Assembly (NCBI GenBank): GCA_017543165.1
Contig: JAFYGL010000759.1
Location: 1-9,518 of the forward strand
DNA: 9,518 bases
Origin: Victivallales bacterium
Lineage (GTDB): Bacteria; Verrucomicrobiota; Lentisphaeria; Oligosphaerales; Oligosphaeraceae
Reading direction: 5' to 3'
The notes under the pieces are model-generated. The model saw only the letters and a program-made list of their open reading frames with translations, was not told where the DNA came from and ran no database searches. Below are positions 1-6,176 of this stretch, piece by piece. Each line of letters starts with the position of its first letter. Position 1 is the stretch's first letter. Made by a program: the position numbers and the translations under genes.

Positions 1-2
1 AC

Positions 3-833
3 AGGGACGGCAGGCACAGGCTGAGGGTGGCCGCCGCAGTGGGACCCAATGACTGGGAACGCATCGAGGCGCTGGTCGCTGTGGAGACGGACGCGCTGAT
101 CCTGGACACCGCCCACGGCCATTCCAAGGGCGTGCTGGACACGCTCAAGGAAATCAAGAAGCGCTATCCTGGCGTTGATGTGGTGGCGGGCAATGTCTGC
201 ACTTCGGAAGGTGCAAAGGCCTTGTACGAGGCAGGGGCGGACGCCGTGAAGGTCGGAATCGGACCTGGCTCGATCTGCACCACACGCGTGGTCGCCGGCG
301 TTGGCGTTCCACAGTTGACTGCAATATACAATGCAGCCAAGGTCATTGGCGACGAGATTCCAATCATCGCCGATGGCGGCATTACCCATTCTGGCGATGT
401 GGCGAAGGCATTGGCGGTAGGTGCCTCCAGCGTGATGATGGGTTCCGCCCTGGCTGGCACCGAGGAAAGCCCTGGTGAGCGCATTCTGCATCAGGGGCGC
501 ACATACGTGGCTTACCGCGGCATGGGCAGCCTTGAGGCAATGCGCTGCGGAAAGGGTAGCCGTGAACGCTATGGTGTGGCGGCGGACACGCTGAGCGACA
601 AACTGGTGCCACAGGGCATCGAGGCCATGATACCCTACAGAGGCGCGGTGGCTGATGTGCTGAACCAGTATATCGGCGGACTCCGCTTCTCGCTGGGGTA
701 CTGCGGCGCCCGCAACATACCTCAACTTCAGGAGAAGGCCCGTTTTGTGAGAGTCAGCTCCGCTGGTCTTCATGAGGCGCATCCACATGATGTGATTGCG
801 CAGAAGGACGCACCGAATTACAGGACAACCTGA
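3..833 (+). CDS. guaB: IMP dehydrogenase, C-terminal part (5' end outside window)
   Basis: IMP dehydrogenase oxidises IMP to XMP with NAD+, the committed step of guanine nucleotide synthesis in the cytoplasm. The frame is already open at base 3 and reads a typical IMPDH sequence ([13 protein letters not shown]), so the GTG at 27 is an internal codon and not a start. Visible hallmarks are [10 protein letters not shown], the active-site loop GPGSICTTR with its catalytic Cys at 276-278, [10 protein letters not shown], the [10 protein letters not shown] phosphate-binding segment, the flap Arg-Tyr dyad (567-572), and the C-terminal GYCGA and [11 protein letters not shown] motifs. About 277 codons are present of a family length near 490, so the N-terminal barrel half and the CBS (Bateman) domains lie upstream of the window. 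The frame is intact and all catalytic residues seen are conserved. The stop is followed at once by a palindromic element. It shows no functional link to the pilus genes downstream. Confidence 0.97.
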   Translation, partial: RDGRHRLRVAAAVGPNDWERIEALVAVETDALILDTAHGHSKGVLDTLKEIKKRYPGVDVVAGNVCTSEGAKALYEAGADAVKVGIGPGSICTTRVVAGVGVPQLTAIYNAAKVIGDEIPIIADGGITHSGDVAKALAVGASSVMMGSALAGTEESPGERILHQGRTYVAYRGMGSLEAMRCGKGSRERYGVAADTLSDKLVPQGIEAMIPYRGAVADVLNQYIGGLRFSLGYCGARNIPQLQEKARFVRVSSAGLHEAHPHDVIAQKDAPNYRTT

Positions 834-834
834 T

Positions 835-968
835 AAAGTGGACAGTGGCTTCTGGCGTGGCATTGTTGATGTGGGCGCCGAGGCGGCGCCCACTCAGGTT
901 GCCTTGGCGGGAACAGCATTCTTGGCTGTAGCATAAAACAGTCCACTGTCCACACCACAGTCCACTTT
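835..968. repeat. Palindromic intergenic element, MITE/REP-like
   Basis: This segment begins two bases after the guaB stop. Its ends, 835-848 (AAAGTGGACAGTGG) and 955-968 (CCACAGTCCACTTT), are inverted repeats matching at 13 of 14 positions. A second right-hand copy, CCACTGTCCAC at 943-953, is an exact 11-bp inverse of 838-848, so two right arms compete for one left arm. The two right arms share the 10-bp direct repeat ACAGTCCACT (938-947 and 957-966). In the centre is a perfect 9-bp GC-rich stem, GTGGGCGCC (871-879) with GGCGCCCAC (885-893), and a 5-nt loop. No T-run follows the central stem, no credible ORF is present and no clear target-site duplication is visible. It could be a dispersed non-autonomous element or a 3' mRNA structure for guaB. 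Its repeat status in the genome cannot be seen from this window. Confidence 0.6.
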
Positions 969-1003
969 TCAAGCGTATGGTTGGAAAAAATCAATAAATG
1001 TAT

Positions 1004-1031
1004 TTGACGAAAATCAACAATGGCGTATTTT
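1004..1031 (+). promoter_or_regulatory. Probable sigma70-type promoter of the pilus-like operon
   Basis: TTGACG at 1004-1009 is one base from the -35 consensus. TATTTT at 1026-1031 (spacer 16), or the overlapping TTTTAT at 1028-1033 (spacer 18), fits a -10 box. The region is AT-rich, unlike its flanks, and lies ~65-90 bp upstream of the first start codon of the operon. Transcription would start near 1040, giving a leader of roughly 60 nt. This is a sequence-only call. Confidence 0.5.
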
Positions 1032-1087
1032 ATGCCGTTGCGACTTGAAAATTGTAATTTCTGCCTTTGGCTTTCTCTTTGGGGAAT

Positions 1088-1094
1088 AGGAGGA
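1088..1094 (+). promoter_or_regulatory. Ribosome binding site that fixes the Amuc_1102-like start
   Basis: AGGAGGA lies 3 bases before the ATG at 1098 and is a near-perfect Shine-Dalgarno sequence. It supports the 1098 start over the in-frame ATG at 1020, which falls inside the predicted promoter, has no Shine-Dalgarno and would add a non-signal-like N-terminus. Confidence 0.9.
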
Positions 1095-1097
1095 AAC

Positions 1098-1724
1098 ATG
1101 AATAGAATAGCTTGTTTTTTGAGGTTCTGGCTGGTGCTTTTGCTGCTGTCGCCAGTATTTGTCTGGGCACAGAATACGCAGACTGGCGCAGAGGAGAAGG
1201 TCAAAGTTTCAAAGAATTTTGGGGTGGATATCAGGAAACTGGAGATTGACGTTGAGAAGACCCCAAAGACAAAAGGCTCCAGGAATGGTTCCAGTGGTTC
1301 GGGCGCCAGGTGGCTTGTAGTGAAAGCGCAAGTCAACATTTCAGGCCAGGAATGGCTGGACGAATTTGAGGCGCGCTGGAATGTATTGGTTGATTGCGGC
1401 TCGAAGAAGAAGCCCATCTTGTTGCCGCTCAACACCAAGTTTGTGCATTTGGAGAAGGGAAAGAACTACATATCGGCGTTTGTTCATCCAACTTTCTTCA
1501 AAAAATATCTGGACACGGAAAGCGTGAATACATCCAAGATTTCCGCCACTCTGGATATTGCCGTCAATGGAAAGGTCATGGCGAGAAAATCCAAGGGCAG
1601 CAAGACTGGACTCGTAAGAACGCCAGCCAAATGCAAGGTGGACAGCAATGGCCTGATGCCACGAAGCAAGACGCCATTCGCCGATGTTGACTTTGACTAT
1701 TATGCCAATGAAAAGATTGACTGA
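1098..1724 (+). CDS. Amuc_1102-like pilus-associated secreted protein
   Basis: This is a 208-residue exported protein, the first gene of the pilus-like operon. Residues 1-24 are a classical signal peptide: a positive N-region with R3 and R9, a Leu/Val-rich core at 10-17, and predicted cleavage after VWA24. There is no lipobox, so it is probably a soluble periplasmic or secreted protein. Residues 40-172 look mainly beta-stranded, with a Gly/Ser-rich loop at about 59-70, and end in a basic Lys/Ser/Gly segment (160-171). Only two cysteines remain after processing (C100 and C179), which could form one disulfide. Size, signal peptide and above all position before a PilM-like gene match Amuc_1102 of Akkermansia, which from memory has an immunoglobulin-like beta fold. 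Assignment rests on synteny more than on sequence motifs. Molecular function is unknown, and a role as a periplasmic pilus-complex subunit is inference. Confidence 0.8.
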   Translation: MNRIACFLRFWLVLLLLSPVFVWAQNTQTGAEEKVKVSKNFGVDIRKLEIDVEKTPKTKGSRNGSSGSGARWLVVKAQVNISGQEWLDEFEARWNVLVDCGSKKKPILLPLNTKFVHLEKGKNYISAFVHPTFFKKYLDTESVNTSKISATLDIAVNGKVMARKSKGSKTGLVRTPAKCKVDSNGLMPRSKTPFADVDFDYYANEKID

Positions 1725-1771
1725 GGCGGCTTAATCACAGAAACACAACGAGCATAAACTAACGGATTTCT

Positions 1772-3736
1772 ATGGCTAGAGAAGAGCGAATACTTGCCGT
1801 TGATATCGGTGCGACGAGCATAAAACTCTGTGAGTTTGAATTTGGTGATGGCGATGGCAACATAGCGCTGTCACGTTTCGCGCACCGTGAATACGTGGAG
1901 GAACTTTCCGATTCCTCGCGTATGAATGTGGTGTCAGGTCTTTTGCGCCAGATGCTGGCAGAAGGCGGATTCAGGGCCAGCAAGGCACTGCTTTGCATGT
2001 CGGGCCAGTATTCGCTGATGCGCTTCTCCCACCTGCCAAACACCTTCGGCTATGACAAGAAGAGAATTCGCCAAATCGCCGAATTCGAGGCGACACAGAA
2101 CATACCCTTCCCTGTTGACCAGGTGATAATGGACTACCAGTTGATCGCCTCCCCAGCAGGCGATGCCTTGGAATCCATGTCTGTCGTCATCAGGAATGAC
2201 ATTGCCGAACAGTTCTCGGCGGCCATATCCCAGGTCGGCCTGCAGCCAATCCTTATCGACGTCGCCTCGGCGGCCTGCTACAACGCGGCCAGGGCCAACG
2301 GCATTGGAAACGACGGATGCGCCTTGCTTCTCAATATCGGCGGCCGTGTGACAAACTTGATATTCGTGGATGGCAATCAGCTCTATGCCAGAACCATACC
2401 AATCGCAGGCTATACGATCACCCAGCAGATAGCCAAGGAATTCGGTATTGGACTGCCCGAGGCCGAGGAATTGAAACGCCACCATGGCTTCGTTGCACTT
2501 GGCGGCGCATACGCGGAGCCTGAATCCGAAACGGCGGCGAACGTCTCAAAGATTATCCGCAACGTCATGAGCCGCCTATATGGTGAAATCACAAGAACCA
2601 TCAGCGTATATCGCTCTCAACAGAAGGGCAATGCACCCGTCAAGATGTACATCACGGGTGGTTCTTCCATTTTCACATATTGCGATACCTTCTTCAATGA
2701 GAAGCTGAAAATGCCCGTTGAATACTTCAACCCATTCCTTTGCTGCAAGATTCTGCCTACTGTTGACAGGGAACGCCTGTCGCAGGTGGGCCACATGTTC
2801 AGCGAGGCAATCGGCCTTGGGCTTCGTTATGCGACGCAGTGCCCTGTCGAACTAAGCCTTATCCCCGCCAATATCCGTCGCCAGCAGAACTTCGACAAGA
2901 AAAAGCCCTATATGATTCTTGGCTTTATCGTAGTGCTTCTCATGCTGCTGGTCATCCAGTTTGGTCTGGTGCTGAGGAAAAGCAACTATGACATAGGCAA
3001 CAACAATCTCAAGAAGATCATTGATGCAAACAAACCCACTTTGGAGAGCATAGAGGCGGCACAATCCACAGCCAATGACAACAACGGAAAGATGGAAGTG
3101 ATCGCAAACATGCTGCTGCAACAGTCCAAGTGGCCCGCGATACTGAATGAGATATACCGTCTCAAACCAGACAACCTGTGGATTACTTCCATCAAGCCCA
3201 TCATTGGCCCTGTCAAGGCTGTGGAAATAAAGTCCGCCGCTGGCTCCGATTCAGAAGACGCAATGTTCGGGGACATGTTCGGCGGCGATGTGTTTGATGG
3301 CGCAATGGGCGGCGGCTCAAGCGGCGATGTCCTGACACCCACCCAGATTGGCGGCCTTGAAATCACGGGGCGCTGTGTGCAGATTGATGAACGCAATTCC
3401 ATATTCACTTTGGCGCCGGTGGGTACATTCCCCTTCAACGTGGACAAGCCCCTTCCTCAACAAGAAGGCGACGCGGGAGATGAGGCAAAGAAGACATCGC
3501 CGCAGGAAATGGCAAACAAGTTGATTGCAGAACAGATGAGCCAGGCTGGAAGTCCAGCCGCCGCGTTTGAGGCTGCATTGAGGATGTCCCAGCTTTTTGA
3601 CGCTGAACCTACCATGACGCTTATCAAAAGCTACAGCATGTCGTCAAAAATACCCAACATGGCCAGTTTCAAGATGCAACTTAAATTCAGTTTCAATGTT
3701 GACTACTTGAAAGTTGGCTCTGGTGGCAGCAAATAA
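1772..3736 (+). CDS. PilM-PilN fusion, Amuc_1101-like pilus assembly protein
   Basis: This 654-aa protein joins two normally separate type IV pilus inner-membrane-complex proteins. Residues 1-350 are PilM, an actin-like (FtsA-type) ATP-binding cytoplasmic protein. The phosphate-1 motif is LAVDIGATSIKL (8-19, with D11), phosphate-2 is around LLLNIGGRVTNL (185-196), and the adenosine motif is MYITGGSS (292-299). PilM-typical IPIAGYTITQQIA and LPEAEELK are also present. Residues 361-365 (LSLIP) resemble the N-terminal INLLP motif by which PilN docks on PilM. One membrane segment follows (381-401), then a periplasmic coiled region and a PilN-like domain (about 450-648), which includes WITSI, ITGRCVQI and a last strand near FKMQLKFSFNV. 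A Gly/Met/acidic insert (493-519) interrupts this domain. Start context is weak: only GGA is seen upstream. The gene lies 47 bp after its neighbour and 14 bp before the next gene. The PilM call is very secure and the PilN call is good. Confidence 0.93.
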   Translation: MAREERILAVDIGATSIKLCEFEFGDGDGNIALSRFAHREYVEELSDSSRMNVVSGLLRQMLAEGGFRASKALLCMSGQYSLMRFSHLPNTFGYDKKRIRQIAEFEATQNIPFPVDQVIMDYQLIASPAGDALESMSVVIRNDIAEQFSAAISQVGLQPILIDVASAACYNAARANGIGNDGCALLLNIGGRVTNLIFVDGNQLYARTIPIAGYTITQQIAKEFGIGLPEAEELKRHHGFVALGGAYAEPESETAANVSKIIRNVMSRLYGEITRTISVYRSQQKGNAPVKMYITGGSSIFTYCDTFFNEKLKMPVEYFNPFLCCKILPTVDRERLSQVGHMFSEAIGLGLRYATQCPVELSLIPANIRRQQNFDKKKPYMILGFIVVLLMLLVIQFGLVLRKSNYDIGNNNLKKIIDANKPTLESIEAAQSTANDNNGKMEVIANMLLQQSKWPAILNEIYRLKPDNLWITSIKPIIGPVKAVEIKSAAGSDSEDAMFGDMFGGDVFDGAMGGGSSGDVLTPTQIGGLEITGRCVQIDERNSIFTLAPVGTFPFNVDKPLPQQEGDAGDEAKKTSPQEMANKLIAEQMSQAGSPAAAFEAALRMSQLFDAEPTMTLIKSYSMSSKIPNMASFKMQLKFSFNVDYLKVGSGGSK

Positions 3737-3750
3737 AACAAGGCTTTCTC

Positions 3751-4737
3751 ATGGATACAATAAAGAAAAATTGGGGTTTCATTGTTATCTCGCTGGTGTG
3801 CTTCGTCTTAGTTGCATTGATGCTGATAAAGTGCAAAGGGACTAGCGAAAAACTAAACACCAGCAAGAGCGAATATGAGAAGAAACTCAACTATCTGGAT
3901 GGTGTTGGCAAGAAACAGTTGAAGCTGACGGATGAGAATGCCAAGATTGCACAAATCAATTCAGACAAGACTACAAAGAGCATAGACAAGGTCCATAAGG
4001 ATCTTATGGACAATTATGTAATAAAATACGAAGCCCCCAAGGATCCCACCAGCGCACTTCGCGAACTTCGGGAAGCAATACAGCATTTGCAGACAACTCT
4101 GGAGGAAAAGGAAATTGGGGTGGATGGAAAACTTCAGTATTTTTCCTTCGACTCCATCGCAAAGTCATCCAGCCTTCCCCCGAAGGCGGATTTGCCTCCA
4201 ATTTTCAGGCAGCTTGCAATCGTGAAGGAAATTGTCAAGGTCGCCATTGACAGCAAGGTGCTCGCCATAAACGACATAAGCAGGCCGCTGGGGCTGAAGG
4301 TCCAGGAGGAGGCGGATTATACAATAACTCCTGTTGAAGTCACTGTGACTGCGACACCTGAAAATGGGCAGCAATTCGTCAACGCAATGAGCAATCAGGA
4401 GAATTTCCTCTTCGTCCTGAGGACAATTGAGATCAAGGCACCAGATGTCACTAGTGATTTAGTGAAGTCCCTTTTTGTAAAGGATGACATGCTGGACGCC
4501 GACCTGGCCGTTGAAGACGGCGGACAGGGAACTAAAACAGGAATGAAACGGACGGCATTCAAGCCAAAGTATGGCGCTAAGCAGGCGGACGCCAAGAACG
4601 ACGGGCTTGTGGATGTGCCATTGAAACGCCAGGAAATGATTGTCTTTGAAAAGAAATACTCGTCCTGGAAGTTGCGCTTTGACCTCCTGGAGCCCAAATA
4701 TGAGCTCCCTGGCGAAAAAAAGGCTGAAGAAGAATAA
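3751..4737 (+). CDS. Amuc_1100-like PilO-type inner-membrane pilus protein
   Basis: This 328-aa bitopic protein resembles Amuc_1100 of Akkermansia (317 aa), which is encoded at the same place and is known as an abundant pilus-associated surface protein that signals through host TLR2. Residues 1-8 are cytoplasmic, 9-27 form one membrane helix, and 30-125 are a long charged coiled-coil stretch typical of PilO/GspM proteins. Residues 150-230 form a ferredoxin/SEA-like alpha-beta domain. The segment from TPVEVTVTATPEN to LRTIEIKA (193-230) aligns by eye with the matching part of Amuc_1100. A low-complexity linker (231-292) precedes a last strand pair (294-315) and an acidic tail. It probably pairs with the PilN half of the preceding protein in the periplasm. 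The upstream signal is only AAGG at 3740-3743. Any immune activity of this protein is extrapolation. Confidence 0.88.
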   Translation: MDTIKKNWGFIVISLVCFVLVALMLIKCKGTSEKLNTSKSEYEKKLNYLDGVGKKQLKLTDENAKIAQINSDKTTKSIDKVHKDLMDNYVIKYEAPKDPTSALRELREAIQHLQTTLEEKEIGVDGKLQYFSFDSIAKSSSLPPKADLPPIFRQLAIVKEIVKVAIDSKVLAINDISRPLGLKVQEEADYTITPVEVTVTATPENGQQFVNAMSNQENFLFVLRTIEIKAPDVTSDLVKSLFVKDDMLDADLAVEDGGQGTKTGMKRTAFKPKYGAKQADAKNDGLVDVPLKRQEMIVFEKKYSSWKLRFDLLEPKYELPGEKKAEEE

Positions 4738-4742
4738 GGAGA
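4736..4742 (+). promoter_or_regulatory. Ribosome binding site for a TTG start, overlapping the previous stop
   Basis: AAGGAGA overlaps the TAA of the Amuc_1100-like gene (4735-4737) and lies 7 bases before TTG 4750. It supports the TTG start, since no in-frame ATG follows before the membrane helix, and it suggests translational coupling of the two genes. Confidence 0.8.
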
Positions 4743-4749
4743 ACCAAAA

Positions 4750-6057
4750 TTGGACTTTTTTGCAAGACATTATGAAAAGCTGATATTGGCGTTCTGTTTG
4801 CTACTGCTTCTTGTGGGCATTGTCTTTGTGGCTCTTTCTGCCACGAAAACAAGCAGTGAACTGGCGGAGAACTATCAGAAGGCGCGCAGGAATGTCGAGG
4901 GCGGAAAACTGGTGGATGCCATGGATATTTCCAATTACAACCTGGAGCGCTATTTCAATGACCCACGCAAAGCCTGCAACATACTGGGGGCAGAGGGCGA
5001 CCAATCAGGCAAGGGCTCAATGCTTGAGGCAGGCAGAATGATTATTTGCTCAAATCCGGAATGCAGCCGCATTCTTCTTTTGAGTGCAGATATTTGCCCA
5101 TTCTGCAATACAAAGCAACCAGAACTTTCAAAGGGCACAGGCAAGGACGAGGACACTGATGGCGATGGCATTCCCGATTTGGTGGAACAGAAATACGAAT
5201 TCCTGAACTACAGGGATCCCAGGGATGCAACCATGGACCAGGACAACGATGGCTTCTTGAACATCGAGGAAATAAAGGCTGGAACAAATCCCGACGATGA
5301 TTCGGAATTCCCTGCTCTTGCCCTGCTGTTGCGTGTCCAGCATGTGTTTAGGCCTCCACTTGGAATTACTTTGGTTGATGTGGACAAGAACCGCAGTGAC
5401 GACATGAACAAATGGGATGTCGCCTTCAAGGGCGTCGATCCCAGGACCAGGCGCCCAAGAAGATTCACTGTCCGTGTGGGGGAGACTGTGCTTAATAGAT
5501 TCAAGGTTACTTCTGCTGGTTTTGAAGGTGAAGGCGATGCGGCGATACCATTTGCTGTTGTCGTGACGGAGGGCGCTGACGCCGAGGAATATACAATGAA
5601 GCTTAACGAGGACGTCAAGGCCAAGAAAAACAATGTTGTGTTTATGAATCTAAGGACCCGCAAGAAGTCGGATATCCTGCGCTTTGGAAGGCGCATGCGC
5701 ATAATGTGCCAGGAAGGCCAGGAGTTTATGCTCCGCAAGCAGCGCGGTAGCGGTGCTTCCAAGCAGGCAGAAGGAGGGAACAGGGCACCTTCAAATGTAG
5801 GTGGCGATGAAAACGTTGTTGAATATTACAGGGTGATTAAAGTGGATGCTGCCAATAAGACCTGCCAGGTCGCAAAACTTTCTGGCAAGGGCGGCGAGGC
5901 AGGCCAGACTTTTGACATTCCAGTCTTTGACGAAAAGAATGACAGGGACTTCATCCCTGAGGAAAATAACCGAGGAGACATGACTGAAGGGGACATGCCA
6001 GTTCCTGGCTCTGAAGGTGGTCCGCGCCAGAACAGGCGGAGGCCGCCCAGGCCTTGA
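4750..6057 (+). CDS. Amuc_1099-like membrane-anchored pilus protein with zinc ribbon and calcium loops
   Basis: This 435-aa protein starts at TTG, the only start that keeps the full membrane anchor. Residues 1-10 are cytoplasmic and 11-30 form a single helix, so most of the protein should face the periplasm. A helical segment (31-75) precedes a four-cysteine zinc-ribbon-like knuckle: C100-x4-C105 and C116-x2-C119. Next come two consecutive EF-hand/thrombospondin-3-type calcium loops. In the first, D135, D137, D139, D143 and E146 occupy loop positions 1, 3, 5, 9 and 12. In the second, D163, D165, D167, N171 and E174 do. A beta-rich region (190-400) of unknown fold and a basic, Pro/Arg-rich tail follow. 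Position between the Amuc_1100-like gene and the secretin identifies it as the Amuc_1099 counterpart. The role is unknown, and a bridge between inner-membrane complex and secretin is inference. In an oxidising periplasm the cysteines may form disulfides instead of binding zinc. Confidence 0.85.
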   Translation: MDFFARHYEKLILAFCLLLLLVGIVFVALSATKTSSELAENYQKARRNVEGGKLVDAMDISNYNLERYFNDPRKACNILGAEGDQSGKGSMLEAGRMIICSNPECSRILLLSADICPFCNTKQPELSKGTGKDEDTDGDGIPDLVEQKYEFLNYRDPRDATMDQDNDGFLNIEEIKAGTNPDDDSEFPALALLLRVQHVFRPPLGITLVDVDKNRSDDMNKWDVAFKGVDPRTRRPRRFTVRVGETVLNRFKVTSAGFEGEGDAAIPFAVVVTEGADAEEYTMKLNEDVKAKKNNVVFMNLRTRKKSDILRFGRRMRIMCQEGQEFMLRKQRGSGASKQAEGGNRAPSNVGGDENVVEYYRVIKVDAANKTCQVAKLSGKGGEAGQTFDIPVFDEKNDRDFIPEENNRGDMTEGDMPVPGSEGGPRQNRRRPPRP

Positions 6058-6077
6058 CGCACTGGGATGCAGCCTAA

Positions 6078-6107
6078 TTGAGTGAAATTGAATTGAAGAA
6101 ATAGTAT
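6078..6107 (+). promoter_or_regulatory. Possible weak internal promoter before the secretin gene
   Basis: TTGAGT (6078-6083) and TAGTAT (6102-6107) are 18 bp apart in an AT-rich part of the 119-bp gap between the last two operon genes, the widest gap inside the operon. Each box has mismatches, so this is tentative. Confidence 0.25.
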
Positions 6108-6115
6108 TCCAAAAG

Positions 6116-6158
6116 GAAAGGCGTCTGTTTCATTTGACGAGGAGGAAAGACGCCTTTC
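6116..6158 (+). promoter_or_regulatory. Hairpin with Shine-Dalgarno-like loop, upstream of secretin
   Basis: GAAAGGCGTCT (6116-6126) pairs perfectly over 11 bp with AGACGCCTTTC (6148-6158), leaving a 21-nt loop. The loop holds GAGGAGGAA (around 6139-6147), a better Shine-Dalgarno than the one actually used, yet no start codon follows at usable distance. The stem ends four bases before the real secretin RBS (AAGGAGAA, 6163-6170). It could tune ribosome access, stabilise a processed mRNA end or weakly attenuate. The bases after the stem (TCTCCC) are a poor terminator tail. Confidence 0.55.
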
Positions 6159-6176
6159 TCCCAAGGAGAAGAGCAA

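Noticed and set aside
871..893. Central GC-rich hairpin as a rho-independent terminator for guaB
   Set aside because: The stem is strong but is followed by TCAGGTTGCC with no T-run. It is better explained as part of the larger palindromic element.
1020..1097. In-frame upstream ATG that would extend the Amuc_1102-like protein by 26 residues
   Set aside because: It has no Shine-Dalgarno, overlaps the predicted -10 region and would bury the clear signal peptide. The ATG at 1098 has a near-perfect RBS.
818..1438. 206-residue minus-strand open frame spanning the guaB-pilus intergenic region
   Set aside because: It runs through a palindromic element, the promoter and most of an opposite-strand gene, and shows no domain and no RBS.
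1394..1690. 98-residue open frame overlapping the Amuc_1102-like gene in another frame
   Set aside because: It has no RBS and a composition typical of an out-of-frame reading, and the overlapping frame encodes a convincing exported protein.
5047..5106. Possible haem-binding CxxCH motif in the Amuc_1099-like protein
   Set aside because: The motif is CPFCN, without the His, and it is paired with an upstream CxxxxC, which fits a zinc ribbon or disulfide knuckle.
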